From Sphingomonas glacialis (GTDB lineage: Bacteria; Pseudomonadota; Alphaproteobacteria; Sphingomonadales; Sphingomonadaceae): a stretch of 64,000 nucleotides of DNA. The notes under the pieces are model-generated. The model had not been told where the DNA came from. It made no database searches and saw nothing but the letters and a program-made list of their open reading frames with translations. Of this stretch, positions 27,907 through 37,302 are shown one piece after another (position 1 is the stretch's first letter; each line of letters starts with the position of its first letter). The stretch lies in assembly GCF_006439055.1 (NCBI RefSeq), contig NZ_RCZC01000003.1, positions 124,001 to 188,000 on the forward strand. The letters are read 5' to 3'. Position numbers and translations under genes: made by a program.

Positions 27907-30900
27907 TTAGCGCTGCACCACCGTCACCGGCGCGAGCGGCAGCTGCGCGCGGATCGCGGGCGAATACATCGCTTCGACGCGCGATGGCGGAAGGTTGAAG
28001 CGCCCGGCACCGTTCAGCCGCAGCATGTACGACGCGCTGAACGCCCCGCGCGGCACCCAGCCGTAATAGGCCCGCCACGCATCGTTGCGCTTCTCGACAT
28101 AGGCGGGGACGACGCCCACCTGCACGTCCCACAGCTTGCCATCGGCATCGCGCGCCTGGAACTTGCTCCCCGGCCCGGCCTGCGCCTGACCGGCAAGCAT
28201 TTGCGACTGCCCGCCGAGATCGCCGATGATCGTCGCGCCCGCCGGGATCGGATCGTTGATCACAACCCAGTTGCGCTCGGCGCTCGCCTTGACGGTGATC
28301 GTCACCTTGACGACGTCGCCGCGCGTCAGCACGCCCTTGGTGCGCGCCTGCACCACCTCGACATTGCGCTGCATCTCATAGCCCGCGAACAGCGGCTTGG
28401 TCAGCGGCACCGCCGCCGAGATCGAGACGTTCGCCCACGGCCCCGCGCCGAAGCTCGATTGCGACAATTTGAGCGGGGTGAGCGTCGCCGGCAGCTGGAA
28501 GGTCGCCGTCCGCGCGGTGGCGGCGAGCGGCCAAGCCTTGCTGATCGTCTGCCCGCCCAGGCCCAGCGTCGTATTCCCGACGATCGCGCTTGCCGGATAG
28601 AGCGCCGCGAACTTGCGCGCCGCGATCGTGCCCCAGGCGTTGGCTGTGGTGGTGTCCCAGCGGCCATGCGACTGGCGCAGCGCGACACCGACCATCATCT
28701 TGGCCGCCTCGTCCTGCCAGCCGGGCCGACCGAGCGTCGCGATCACGGTCTTGATCGAAGCTTCGTCGCCCGACGACATCAGCCACCATGGCTGGTTGCT
28801 GCTGTCCGACAGATCGAGTCGCGTGCCCTCATAGACGAGCCGCGTACGCAACTGCGCCTCGCCCGCGGCCTTCAGTGCATTGGCGTTGGCGAGCCCCGCC
28901 AGATGGTCGAGCGCGACGAGATAATCGGCGAGCAAGGCGGTCGGCATTTCCTTAGGCGTCATGCTCAACTGCCCGAGCATCGCCGGCGTCGCTGCCCCGG
29001 CGCGGGCGAGCGCGTTGAAGGCGTAGACGCGCTGGAGCCGGACATCGCCATACTCTTCGTGGCGCAAGCGCCCGTCGAGCACGGCCTTCAGCCCCTCGAT
29101 CATCTTCGCGCGCGGGCCCTCGGGGATCGGCAGGCCTGCTTCCGACGTCATCGCAAGCACATAGGCGGTGAGCGCCTCGGAGCCCGTCAGGCTGCCCGAC
29201 GGCCAGTAGCGCAGCAGGCCATCGTCGGCCTGATACGCCGGGATATCGCCCGCGAGCCTTTGCCACAGCGCCGCATCGCCTAGCGCGACCGCACGCGACA
29301 GCTGCTGTTCGAAGCAATTATACGGATAGCGCGCCATGAAATCGCGCACCCCGGCGAGCGGCGGTGCGAGCGTGTCGTCGAGCCGGATATCGACCGTCCC
29401 GCGGCCCGCGATCGCCCCCATCGGCGGCTGGATCGGGATCGTCGTGTCGCCGCCGACGCGCGCGAGCGTCCCCGCCCACACTTCGAGCGGGTAAAGCGGC
29501 GTCACCGCCTGATTGACGGTGATCTGATCGACCGCCTTGCCGTCTGCCGAGCGCGCGCTGACGTGCCAGCGCAACGAGTCGAGATTGGCGGGCGCGGTCA
29601 AATTCCACGCGACCGGCATCGCGCCGCCCGCCGGGATCGTCACCGTCAGCGGCTTGCCCTGCGCGATGGCGGGCATGAGATCGACGCTCGCCGTCACCGT
29701 CATCGGCTTGTCCGAGCCGTTGCGCAGCGTGAAGCTAGATGCGTAGAAATCGCCGGTCCGCACCACCGGCGCGATGCCAGCGAAGATCGAGAGATCCTGC
29801 GCGGTGCGCACGCTCGCCATGCCGGTGCCGTAGAGCTGCGACCCGTCCGTGGCGATCGCCACCAGCTTGAACGAGGAGAGCGCGTCGGACAGCGTCACCG
29901 GAATCCGCGCGTGCCCATTCTCGTCGAGCGTCACGCGGCCCTTCCACAGGATCACCGGCTGGAAATTCTCGCGATTGAGCCCCGACGAATCGCCGCCGCC
30001 ACCGCCGCCGGCCTCGACCGCCTTCTTGCCGTAATGGCGTTTTCCCACGACCTGCGTTTGCGCGGTCGAGGTGAGCACGGCGAGCGGACGCTCGCCCATC
30101 ACCGCGGTGAGGACGTCCCAGCTGTCGTTGGGCGCGAGCTGGAGCAGCGCTTCGTCGACCGCCGCGAAGGCGACGTCGGCGGTGCGGACCGGCTTGCCGT
30201 CGGGGCCGTTCACCTGGACGTCGACCTGCGCCACGTCGCGCGCGGCGTAGCGCGCTTTATCGGCCTTGACCGCGACCTTTAGCTGATGCGCTTCCCAGCC
30301 GACCTTCACCTTGGCGATGCCGATGCGGTAGCTCGGCTTGGCGAGATCGACCAGAGCGGTCGGCTCCTGCTCCTCGGGCGGATCGCTCGCGAGTCCTACC
30401 GAGCGCGCTAGGCCGTGGAGCCAGCTCCAGATCCCGCTCTCGGTACGGCCGCGCACGACCATCACCGAGACGAACACGTCGGGCGCATAGGAGCCCGGCA
30501 TCTTCACTTCGACCACCGGGTCCGCCCCGTTGAGTTCGGTGACGTAGCTCGCAAGCACGCCCTCGCGCTCGACCGTGACGAGCGCGGTCGCCTGGCGGAA
30601 CGGCATGCGCACCTGGAAGCGCGCGGTCTCGCCCGCTTTGTAGGCGAGCTTTTCGGGGACGACGTCCATGCGGTCGCCATTGTCGCCGCCGAACCACCAA
30701 TCGTCCTTGCCGGCGAGCCACACGCTCTGCGTCGCGCGCGCTTCGTTGCCGGCGGCGTCCTTGGTCGTCGCGACCGCATAGACTTCACCCGAGATGCCGG
30801 GATCGAGCTTGCACGTCGCCAGCCCCTGTGCGTCGGTCGTCGCGCTGCAGGTCTGGCTGAGCTTCTCGGTCTTCATGCGGTTGTCATAGGCATAGAAGCC

Positions 30901-33729
30901 GCCGATCAGCCGGCGCCGCGCGGTGAGGATCTGGCGGCTGTAGAGCGCGACCGAGATCGCCTGGTTGGCGAGCGGCTTGCCCGCGGTGTCGAGCGCGACG
31001 AAGCGCAGCCGCAGGTCGTCCTGCTTCATCAGCCAGCCGTCGGTCTTGACGCCCAATTGCACCGCGCTCGGGAAGATCGGGATGCGCTTCGAGGCGGTCA
31101 GCACTTCGCCATTGGCGTCCTGATAGTCCATCTCGACGAGCATGTCGGTGACGCCGTCGAGCGTCTGCGGGATCGATATCGTCTGCTTGCCGGTCCCGCC
31201 GCCGCCGAGCGTCGAGGGGAGCGTCTGCGTCGGCGGGAGCGTCGCCTGCTCCTCCTCGCCGTCGCCGTTGAGCGGCTTGGTGCCCTCGACGATCGCCTTG
31301 CCGCCGAAGCTGTAGCTTTCGTAGCCGTCGGGCGTGCCCTCATGCGCGAAATAGCCGACGCGCATGTCGACCGGCAGGTTCGATGCGCCGCCGCCCGAGA
31401 GGTAGCCGACGAACAGGTCGAGCGCGAGGCTGATCGGGCGGATCGCGGCGTCCTTCGGACCGGTGACGGTCGCGCGCATCGTCGGCAGCTTGTACTCGTC
31501 GACCTTGAACGACTGGCCGGTCTCGATCGTGCGGTTGTCCGCGATCAACGACAGGTCGTAATCGCCCATCGGCGCGCCCGCGGGGGCGGTCCATTCATTC
31601 TCGCCGATGCCATTGGCGTCGATCGTCAGCGGCAGGTCGAACTGCGTGTCGGATCCGCGATGCTGGAGCCGCAGCGTCCCTGTCACGCCCGGCGCAAAGC
31701 CGAAGCCGTTCGCCACCGACGTGCGCAGGATATGCTTCATATGCACCGTCTCGCCCTGGCGGACGAGCGCGCGGTCGAACACGGTGTGGAGGAACTCGCC
31801 GCGGGCCGAATAGCCATAGGGCAGGTCGAAATCATACGGGCGGATGCCCTGGCCCCAATCGGTCAGCGTGAAGCTGAAATCGTCGCCCGCGCGCGCCGAG
31901 ACCATCAGCGGGCTCGACCCGCCGTTGCACGAGCCGCCGTAAGCTTCGGGCTCGGGCAGCCCCGGCGGTACGTTGAGCCCGCCATTCTTGTCGGTGATGC
32001 CGCGCGCGAGCAGTTTGCCGGTGCAGCTGTCGGTGACATGCACCTCGGCATTGGCGACGGGCTTGCCGGTGTCGAGCGCGGTGACCCAGGCAAGGCTGGC
32101 GGCGCGGCCCCATTTGAAGTGGACGCTCATATTGGTGACGAGCGCAGCAGTCGCGACATAGCGCGGAGCTTTCCGCCCGAGCAGCGCCTGGCCGAGCACC
32201 GGGCTCGCCAGTTCGACGACATAGAAACCGGGCTTGCCGCCGCCGAGCGGCAGGCCGACGACCTCGAAATCCTTGCCCTTGCCGGGCAGGCCGATCTTCA
32301 TCGGCGCACCTTCGCCGCCGAGGATCGACTTGGCCCCGGTGTCGTTGATCCGGACCTTTTCCTTGCCGCGCGTTTCCTCATGCTCGGTCTCGTCGTCGGC
32401 ATGGCCGACGGTGCGCAGCCACTGCGCGATCTTGCCGTCCGAGCCATCGACGCGCAGCGCCTGCCCGCCGATCGTGACGTTGGTGCCCTGGAGCGCGGGC
32501 TCGACGTTGCGGACGGTTACGGGCAGCACGCCGCCCTGCTTCGATTCGAGGATGCCGAACGATGCGGCGAATTTGACCAGCGGCGGGGCGGCATCGAAGC
32601 GCACGGCGAGCGGGAAACGCTCGGCGTTCGACAGCGGGCGGCCGCTCTCGTCCTTGACGCCCGCCGGGAGCACGACCTTGCCGGTCTGCGCCTGCGGCAG
32701 CGGGCTCTTGAAGCCGACCGAGGAGATCGTCGCCTTGGTCTTGGCATCGCCGCGCTCGGAATCCGAGCTCGAATCGAACAGGGTCGGCGTCAGCAATTTG
32801 CCGTCGGCGGTCTCGATGCGGACTTGCTTGGCGAGCTCGCTCGGCACCGGCGCCGAGAAGCGCACCCACGCCTTCTCGACCGGGTTGCAGCCCGCGGCGG
32901 CGTTGACGCGCGAACATTCGAAACGTGCGGTGAAGGGTTTGCGCACGGTGAAATCGAATCGCTGGTCGGTCCCGGCGGTCTTGCCGCCGGCGCTGGCGAT
33001 GCCCGCGCCCCACACCAAAGCGACGTCGGCGCCAGGCGGGAGCGGGCGGCGGCACTTCAGCGCGGTGACGCCAGCATAGGCCTTCGCGCGATCCGCCGGA
33101 GCCGGGATAACGGCGGGCAAGCCACCGCTTTCGAGGAAGCTACGGACGTTCCAATTCTCGGTGCCCATCTCGCCGAGCAGCTTGCCCGGCAGATCGGCGG
33201 GCAACACGTCGACCGGGATCTTCTCGCCGATCCCCTTGACCGCGCAATAGGCGTTGGCGGCGACCGAAGCCGGAGTAGCGGGCAGGTTCGCCGCAACGAG
33301 GAAGGTCTGATCCTCCTCGATCTCGTCCGAATCGCTGCCGGGCAGGATCGCACGCGCGACCGGGCCGCCGGCATCGACGGTGAATTCGCTCTGGCCGGTC
33401 GCGGCATAGCCCGAGACGCTCTTGAGCCCCTTGCGCAGCGCGAACTTGCAGGTCGTGCCACCGGGCAGTCCGCTGGCGAAATCATAGACGAAGGTCTGCG
33501 GATCGACCCAGCGACCTTGTCCACCGACCGCGCAGGTCACGTCGAACGGCGAGGTCGCACGCGGATCGCCCAAGGGCACCATCGGCTGGTTGAAGCGCGC
33601 GGTGAAGCGCTCGATCGCGCCGTCGCCTATACCGGGGGTGGCAAGGATCACCTGGGGGCTCGAATCGCCGAACGCGGCGAGCGGCGCGCAAACCAGCGCA
33701 AGCAATGCGAGCCGGAAACCCAGTTTCAT
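27907..33729 (-). CDS. Bacterial alpha-2-macroglobulin, thioester type
   Basis: A 1940-residue periplasmic protease trap. A signal peptide (GFRLALLALVCAPLAAFG) precedes macroglobulin domains, an MG2/bait region (around GEFLHTVFDRALVRQGETVHMKH), the A2M core (ENFQPVILWKGRVTLDENGHARIP) and the thioester domain with CFEQ (Cys1472, Gln1475). The A2M-recognition-like end includes KVTITVKASAERNWVVINDPIPAG. The site should form the internal thioester that captures proteases. Unlike E. coli YfhM there is no convincing lipobox: the only signal-peptide Cys follows LV. It therefore may be soluble in the periplasm. GGGGGAG precedes the ATG. It is transcribed with pbpC. Confidence 0.95.
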   Translation of the reverse strand: MKLGFRLALLALVCAPLAAFGDSSPQVILATPGIGDGAIERFTARFNQPMVPLGDPRATSPFDVTCAVGGQGRWVDPQTFVYDFASGLPGGTTCKFALRKGLKSVSGYAATGQSEFTVDAGGPVARAILPGSDSDEIEEDQTFLVAANLPATPASVAANAYCAVKGIGEKIPVDVLPADLPGKLLGEMGTENWNVRSFLESGGLPAVIPAPADRAKAYAGVTALKCRRPLPPGADVALVWGAGIASAGGKTAGTDQRFDFTVRKPFTARFECSRVNAAAGCNPVEKAWVRFSAPVPSELAKQVRIETADGKLLTPTLFDSSSDSERGDAKTKATISSVGFKSPLPQAQTGKVVLPAGVKDESGRPLSNAERFPLAVRFDAAPPLVKFAASFGILESKQGGVLPVTVRNVEPALQGTNVTIGGQALRVDGSDGKIAQWLRTVGHADDETEHEETRGKEKVRINDTGAKSILGGEGAPMKIGLPGKGKDFEVVGLPLGGGKPGFYVVELASPVLGQALLGRKAPRYVATAALVTNMSVHFKWGRAASLAWVTALDTGKPVANAEVHVTDSCTGKLLARGITDKNGGLNVPPGLPEPEAYGGSCNGGSSPLMVSARAGDDFSFTLTDWGQGIRPYDFDLPYGYSARGEFLHTVFDRALVRQGETVHMKHILRTSVANGFGFAPGVTGTLRLQHRGSDTQFDLPLTIDANGIGENEWTAPAGAPMGDYDLSLIADNRTIETGQSFKVDEYKLPTMRATVTGPKDAAIRPISLALDLFVGYLSGGGASNLPVDMRVGYFAHEGTPDGYESYSFGGKAIVEGTKPLNGDGEEEQATLPPTQTLPSTLGGGGTGKQTISIPQTLDGVTDMLVEMDYQDANGEVLTASKRIPIFPSAVQLGVKTDGWLMKQDDLRLRFVALDTAGKPLANQAISVALYSRQILTARRRLIGGFYAYDNRMKTEKLSQTCSATTDAQGLATCKLDPGISGEVYAVATTKDAAGNEARATQSVWLAGKDDWWFGGDNGDRMDVVPEKLAYKAGETARFQVRMPFRQATALVTVEREGVLASYVTELNGADPVVEVKMPGSYAPDVFVSVMVVRGRTESGIWSWLHGLARSVGLASDPPEEQEPTALVDLAKPSYRIGIAKVKVGWEAHQLKVAVKADKARYAARDVAQVDVQVNGPDGKPVRTADVAFAAVDEALLQLAPNDSWDVLTAVMGERPLAVLTSTAQTQVVGKRHYGKKAVEAGGGGGGDSSGLNRENFQPVILWKGRVTLDENGHARIPVTLSDALSSFKLVAIATDGSQLYGTGMASVRTAQDLSIFAGIAPVVRTGDFYASSFTLRNGSDKPMTVTASVDLMPAIAQGKPLTVTIPAGGAMPVAWNLTAPANLDSLRWHVSARSADGKAVDQITVNQAVTPLYPLEVWAGTLARVGGDTTIPIQPPMGAIAGRGTVDIRLDDTLAPPLAGVRDFMARYPYNCFEQQLSRAVALGDAALWQRLAGDIPAYQADDGLLRYWPSGSLTGSEALTAYVLAMTSEAGLPIPEGPRAKMIEGLKAVLDGRLRHEEYGDVRLQRVYAFNALARAGAATPAMLGQLSMTPKEMPTALLADYLVALDHLAGLANANALKAAGEAQLRTRLVYEGTRLDLSDSSNQPWWLMSSGDEASIKTVIATLGRPGWQDEAAKMMVGVALRQSHGRWDTTTANAWGTIAARKFAALYPASAIVGNTTLGLGGQTISKAWPLAATARTATFQLPATLTPLKLSQSSFGAGPWANVSISAAVPLTKPLFAGYEMQRNVEVVQARTKGVLTRGDVVKVTITVKASAERNWVVINDPIPAGATIIGDLGGQSQMLAGQAQAGPGSKFQARDADGKLWDVQVGVVPAYVEKRNDAWRAYYGWVPRGAFSASYMLRLNGAGRFNLPPSRVEAMYSPAIRAQLPLAPVTVVQR

Positions 33730-33901
33730 CGAACTCTCCCCCGCGCCGCCCAGATCGCCCTTATAGGGTGACCAATGGTGTCCGTATAGCGACGAACACG
33801 CGCGCCTGCAGAGGCTTGCATAATCGTCGAACCTGTTGGAAAATCACAAAGAACGACTCGCGGGGGAGCCATTATGGCTGGGTCGTCAAAGGAGACCGGT
33901 C

Positions 33902-35305
33902 GTGGGGGCGGGATGGGTCATGGCTGCGCTGGACGCGGTCGCGCGCGAAACCATGGTATTCGCGGTAATCGGCTTTCTCGTCGGCGGATGCGACGATCTC
34001 GCGATCGATCTGACGTGGATCTGGGTGACGGTGCGGCGCGGGCGCCCCCTTATGGCGCATACGCTCGATGCCTATCCGCAAACCCCGGCGCGGCGGATCG
34101 CGGTATTCGTCGCGGCGTGGGATGAATCCGCGGTGATCGGCGCGATGCTCGGGAGCGCACTCGCGCGCTTCGACCATGCCGATTATCGCCTTTATGTCGG
34201 CACCTATCCCAACGATCGCGCGACGATCGACGCGGTGGCGGCGGTCGCTGCGGGCGACGATCGCGTGCGCCTGGTGATCAACGATCGCGCGGGTCCGACC
34301 ACCAAGGCCGATTGCCTAAACGCGGTGTGGCGCGCGCTCGAGCGCGACGAGGCGCGCGACGGCGTCACGGTCGCCGCGGTCGTGCTGCACGACGCCGAGG
34401 ATCTGGTCCATCCGGGGGAACTGCGCGTCTTCGATGCGCTGATCGGGCGCTATGCCGTCGTCCAGCTCCCGGTCCTGCCGCTGGTCGATCGCTATGCGCC
34501 GCTCGTGTCGGGCCATTATGCCGACGAATTTGCTGACGCGCATGGCCGGCAACTGGTCGTGCGGCAGGCGCTCGGGGTCGGCCTGCCCCTCGCCGGGGTC
34601 GGCTGCGCGATCGAGCGCGATATGCTCGGGCGGATCGCCGCCGCACGCGGGGGTTCGCCGTTCGACGCCGGATCGATCGTCGAGGATTACGAACTCGGCT
34701 TGCTCGTCGCCACGCTCGGCGGACGCGGCGTGCTGGCGCGCGTGCGGACGCGCGCTCGTGGCGAACTCGTTGCGGTCCGTGCCTATTTCCCCGCGACCGT
34801 GCCGACCGCGGTGCGGCAGAAGGCGCGCTGGATGACCGGGATCGCGCTTGCCGGCTGGGATCGGATCCGATGGGGGCACGCGCTCGATTGGCGCGACCAT
34901 TGGATGCGGATGCGCGACCGGCGCGCGCCGCTTGCGGTGCTGGTGCTGTTTTGCGCCTATGCGGCGCTGCTCACCTGGGGTGCTGCGTTGCTGGCCCATG
35001 CGCTCACCGGAACCGTGGCAGCACCCCCGTCTGCGGCGATGCGACGGTTGCTGGAGCTGAACGGAGGGCTGCTGACATGGCGGCTGGTCTGGCGCGCGGC
35101 CGCAACCGGGGCGGCGTATGGCTGGCGCGAGGCGCTCTGGTCGCTGCCCCGCGCGCTCGTCAGCAACTACGTCGCCTTGCTCGCGGCGCGGGGGGCGATG
35201 AGCGCCTATATCCGATCGCTGCGCGGCGCAGCCCTGCGCTGGGACAAGACCAGCCATGTCTTTCCCGGCGCGACCGAGCCCGCTGATTCGTGCCAGACCC
35301 GATAA
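33902..35305 (+). CDS. NfrB-like family 2 glycosyltransferase without c-di-GMP-binding tail
   Basis: Membrane glycosyltransferase of 467 residues. It shares a series of landmarks with E. coli NfrB: the N-terminal membrane segment followed by GCDDLAIDL, VAAWDESAVIGAM, YVGTYPND, GPTTKADCLN, LHDAED (162-167), EDYELGL (from 261) and AVRQKARW, whose QxxRW (306-310) marks processive synthases. It ends just after WDKTSHVFP, where the E. coli protein continues into an MshEN c-di-GMP-binding domain; that domain is missing. Hydrophobic segments follow the catalytic part (about 340-375 and 390-440). The GTG at 33902 has AAGGAG 7 bases upstream. Product polymer is unknown; the E. coli system exports a surface glycan. 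Confidence 0.85.
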   Translation: MGAGWVMAALDAVARETMVFAVIGFLVGGCDDLAIDLTWIWVTVRRGRPLMAHTLDAYPQTPARRIAVFVAAWDESAVIGAMLGSALARFDHADYRLYVGTYPNDRATIDAVAAVAAGDDRVRLVINDRAGPTTKADCLNAVWRALERDEARDGVTVAAVVLHDAEDLVHPGELRVFDALIGRYAVVQLPVLPLVDRYAPLVSGHYADEFADAHGRQLVVRQALGVGLPLAGVGCAIERDMLGRIAAARGGSPFDAGSIVEDYELGLLVATLGGRGVLARVRTRARGELVAVRAYFPATVPTAVRQKARWMTGIALAGWDRIRWGHALDWRDHWMRMRDRRAPLAVLVLFCAYAALLTWGAALLAHALTGTVAAPPSAAMRRLLELNGGLLTWRLVWRAAATGAAYGWREALWSLPRALVSNYVALLAARGAMSAYIRSLRGAALRWDKTSHVFPGATEPADSCQTR

Positions 35306-36339
35306 CGATCTCGGGGCGGGGGCGACCCTTACGCTTTTTGGGAGTCGTGACCGTCGGCTGGGTTGCGGCACGCGTCGCGATGGTCTGGCCGCAGCCCGAT
35401 ATGGCAATCGAGATGTCGTCGAAAGGGTCATTGCCGGTTCCCCGCGTACACGCCGCGCAGACCGGGTCGCGCCGTCGCACGCCGCCCATACCCCTCGTGC
35501 CCGCGCCCCGGGCCCCAGCTAGGCGCGTCACGATAGCGACCCCTCAGGCCGCCCCGCACCGTCGCGAACTCGCAGCTCCGATGCGCAGCTACGACGTGCG
35601 CCCACCCCCTACAACGGCCGCCGATCAGCTGCCCCTCACGTCGGCCCCCTCGCTTCTTCCAGGCCTGCCCCGCCCCTCGCTGGCGGCGTCCCCGCGATCG
35701 CACACCCCGTCACGGTGGTCGGGCAGTGCCTGGATGGTCGTGCGCGGCGGTGCAGGACTCGCGCCGGGAGCGCTTGGCGGACAGCTTGGCGGATCGCAGG
35801 CCGGTGTGCGGCTGGTTTATGCGCTCGACGTCGAGCGGCGCGTTGCGCTGGTCGGACGCATGACGTCACCGCTCGCCAGCGGTCTGCGCGAGGCCTCGCT
35901 CGGGGTCGAATGGCAGCCGACCAAACTTCCACTACGGCTCGTCGCCGAACAGCGTTTCGCGCTGAGCGGGGGGCATGGCGGGCCCGGGATCGGGGCGATC
36001 GGCGGGATCGGGCCGGTCGCGATTGCGCACGACGTCCGGCTCGAAGCCTATGCGCAAGCCGGGATGATCCGCCGCGCGGCGACCGAACCCTATGTCGATG
36101 GCGCGCTGCGCGTCACGCACCCGGTCGCGACGCTCGGCGAGATGCGCTTCGATCTCGGCGCTGGGGTGTGGGGCGGCGCGCAACGCGGCGCGACCCGGCT
36201 CGACATCGGCCCGTCGCTCGGTGTCGCGCTGCCGCTCGGCAAACAGCGGGTACGGCTCGCGCTCGATTGGCGCGAGCGGATCGTCGGCGCTGCCCATCCC
36301 GAATCAGGCCCTGCACTGACGCTCGGGACCGATTTCTGA
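35290..36339 (+). CDS. Outer-membrane beta-barrel-like partner of the NfrB homologue (NfrA C-terminal-like)
   Basis: Starts at a GTG 16 bases inside the glycosyltransferase gene. Its 349 residues have three parts: one hydrophobic segment (about 17-36), a Pro/Arg/Ala-rich linker to about residue 145, and a C-terminal 200 residues of alternating short beta strands (WMVVRGGAGLAPGALG, GVRLVYALDVERRVALVGR, ASLGVEWQPTKLPLRL) ending in LTLGTDF with a terminal aromatic, as in beta-barrels. This resembles the NfrA C-terminal domain, the outer-membrane export pore. The long TPR region of NfrA is absent. The homology is inferred from position and pattern and is weaker than for NfrB. Confidence 0.65.
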   Translation: MPDPITISGRGRPLRFLGVVTVGWVAARVAMVWPQPDMAIEMSSKGSLPVPRVHAAQTGSRRRTPPIPLVPAPRAPARRVTIATPQAAPHRRELAAPMRSYDVRPPPTTAADQLPLTSAPSLLPGLPRPSLAASPRSHTPSRWSGSAWMVVRGGAGLAPGALGGQLGGSQAGVRLVYALDVERRVALVGRMTSPLASGLREASLGVEWQPTKLPLRLVAEQRFALSGGHGGPGIGAIGGIGPVAIAHDVRLEAYAQAGMIRRAATEPYVDGALRVTHPVATLGEMRFDLGAGVWGGAQRGATRLDIGPSLGVALPLGKQRVRLALDWRERIVGAAHPESGPALTLGTDF

Positions 36340-36387
36340 CACGCCGTGCTTTGCGCACGCCGCCCGAGCGGCTAACGCTCATGGGCA

Positions 36388-37302
36388 ATGGACATCTACC
36401 TGCCCATCGCCAATCTTTCGGTCAACGCGCTGGTGATCGTGCTGCTCGGCGGCGGCGTCGGGCTGTTGTCGGGAATGTTCGGCGTCGGCGGGGGGTTCCT
36501 CACGACGCCGTTGCTGATCGTCTATGGCATCCCGCCGACGGTCGCCGCCGCCTCGGCCGCGAGCCAGGTGACCGGCGCGAGCGTCTCGGGCGTGTTCGCG
36601 CATGTCCGGCGCAAGGGCGTCGATTTCAAGATGGGCGGTTTCCTCGTCGCGGGCGGGCTGGTCGGCGCGGTGTTCGGCGGCTGGATCTTCCGCTTGCTCC
36701 AGGCGAGCGGGCAGATCGATACGGTGATCGCGATCGTCTACGTCCTGCTCCTCGGCTCGATCGGCAGCATGATGGCGACCGAAGCGTGGGGCGCGATCCG
36801 GCGGATGCGCAGCGGCGAGGCGCCCAAGCCGCGCAAGCGCCGTCACCATCCGCTCGTCGCGTCGCTGCCGATGCGCACGCGCTTCTATCGCTCGGGGCTC
36901 TATATCTCGCCGTTCGCCCCGCTGCTGCTCGGCTTCGGGGTCGGCATATTGACGATCCTGCTCGGCGTCGGCGGCGGCTTCATCCTCGTGCCGGCGATGC
37001 TCTATCTGCTCGGCATGACGACGCAGGTGGTGGTCGGCACCTCGCTGTTCCAGACGCTGTTCGTCACCGCGATGGCGACGATGGTGCATGCGACGACGAC
37101 CAAGGCGGTCGATATCGTGCTCGCCGCTTTGCTGCTGCTCGGCTCGGTCGCCGGCGCGCAGATCGGTGCGCGGTTTGCAGCGCGCGTGAAGCCCGAATAT
37201 CTGCGGCTCGCGCTCGCGGTGATCGTGTTGCTCGTCGCGGGGCGGATCGCGCTCGGGCTCGGGTGGCGGCCGGACGCGATCTATTCGGTCGAACTGTCAT
37301 GA
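36388..37302 (+). CDS. TauE/SafE-family (TSUP) membrane permease, second copy in window
   Basis: A 304-residue protein with two repeats, each carrying the family motif: GMFGVGGGFLTTPLL in the first half and LLGVGGGFILVPAML in the second, separated by a basic cytoplasmic loop (RRMRSGEAPKPRKRRHH). About eight membrane segments. The substrate is unknown; relatives export sulfite or organosulfonates. It lies 48 bases after the NfrA-like gene and overlaps the next gene by 4 bases (ATGA). Confidence 0.92.
   Translation: MDIYLPIANLSVNALVIVLLGGGVGLLSGMFGVGGGFLTTPLLIVYGIPPTVAAASAASQVTGASVSGVFAHVRRKGVDFKMGGFLVAGGLVGAVFGGWIFRLLQASGQIDTVIAIVYVLLLGSIGSMMATEAWGAIRRMRSGEAPKPRKRRHHPLVASLPMRTRFYRSGLYISPFAPLLLGFGVGILTILLGVGGGFILVPAMLYLLGMTTQVVVGTSLFQTLFVTAMATMVHATTTKAVDIVLAALLLLGSVAGAQIGARFAARVKPEYLRLALAVIVLLVAGRIALGLGWRPDAIYSVELS

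Noticed and set aside
30415..33771. Very long open plus-strand frame opposite the alpha-2-macroglobulin gene
   Set aside because: Its translation is Arg/Ala-rich with no domain pattern and mirrors the coding strand, as expected in a high-GC genome; the minus-strand protein has clear domains and a thioester site.
33902..35305. Cellulose synthase BcsA
   Set aside because: No PilZ domain and no bcsB neighbour; the motif series follows NfrB instead.
35715..37298. Frame open across the NfrA-like and TSUP genes, running into the TIGR02186-like gene
   Set aside because: Only its last part, from 37299, is real; upstream it is Arg-rich shadow sequence of two well-supported genes.
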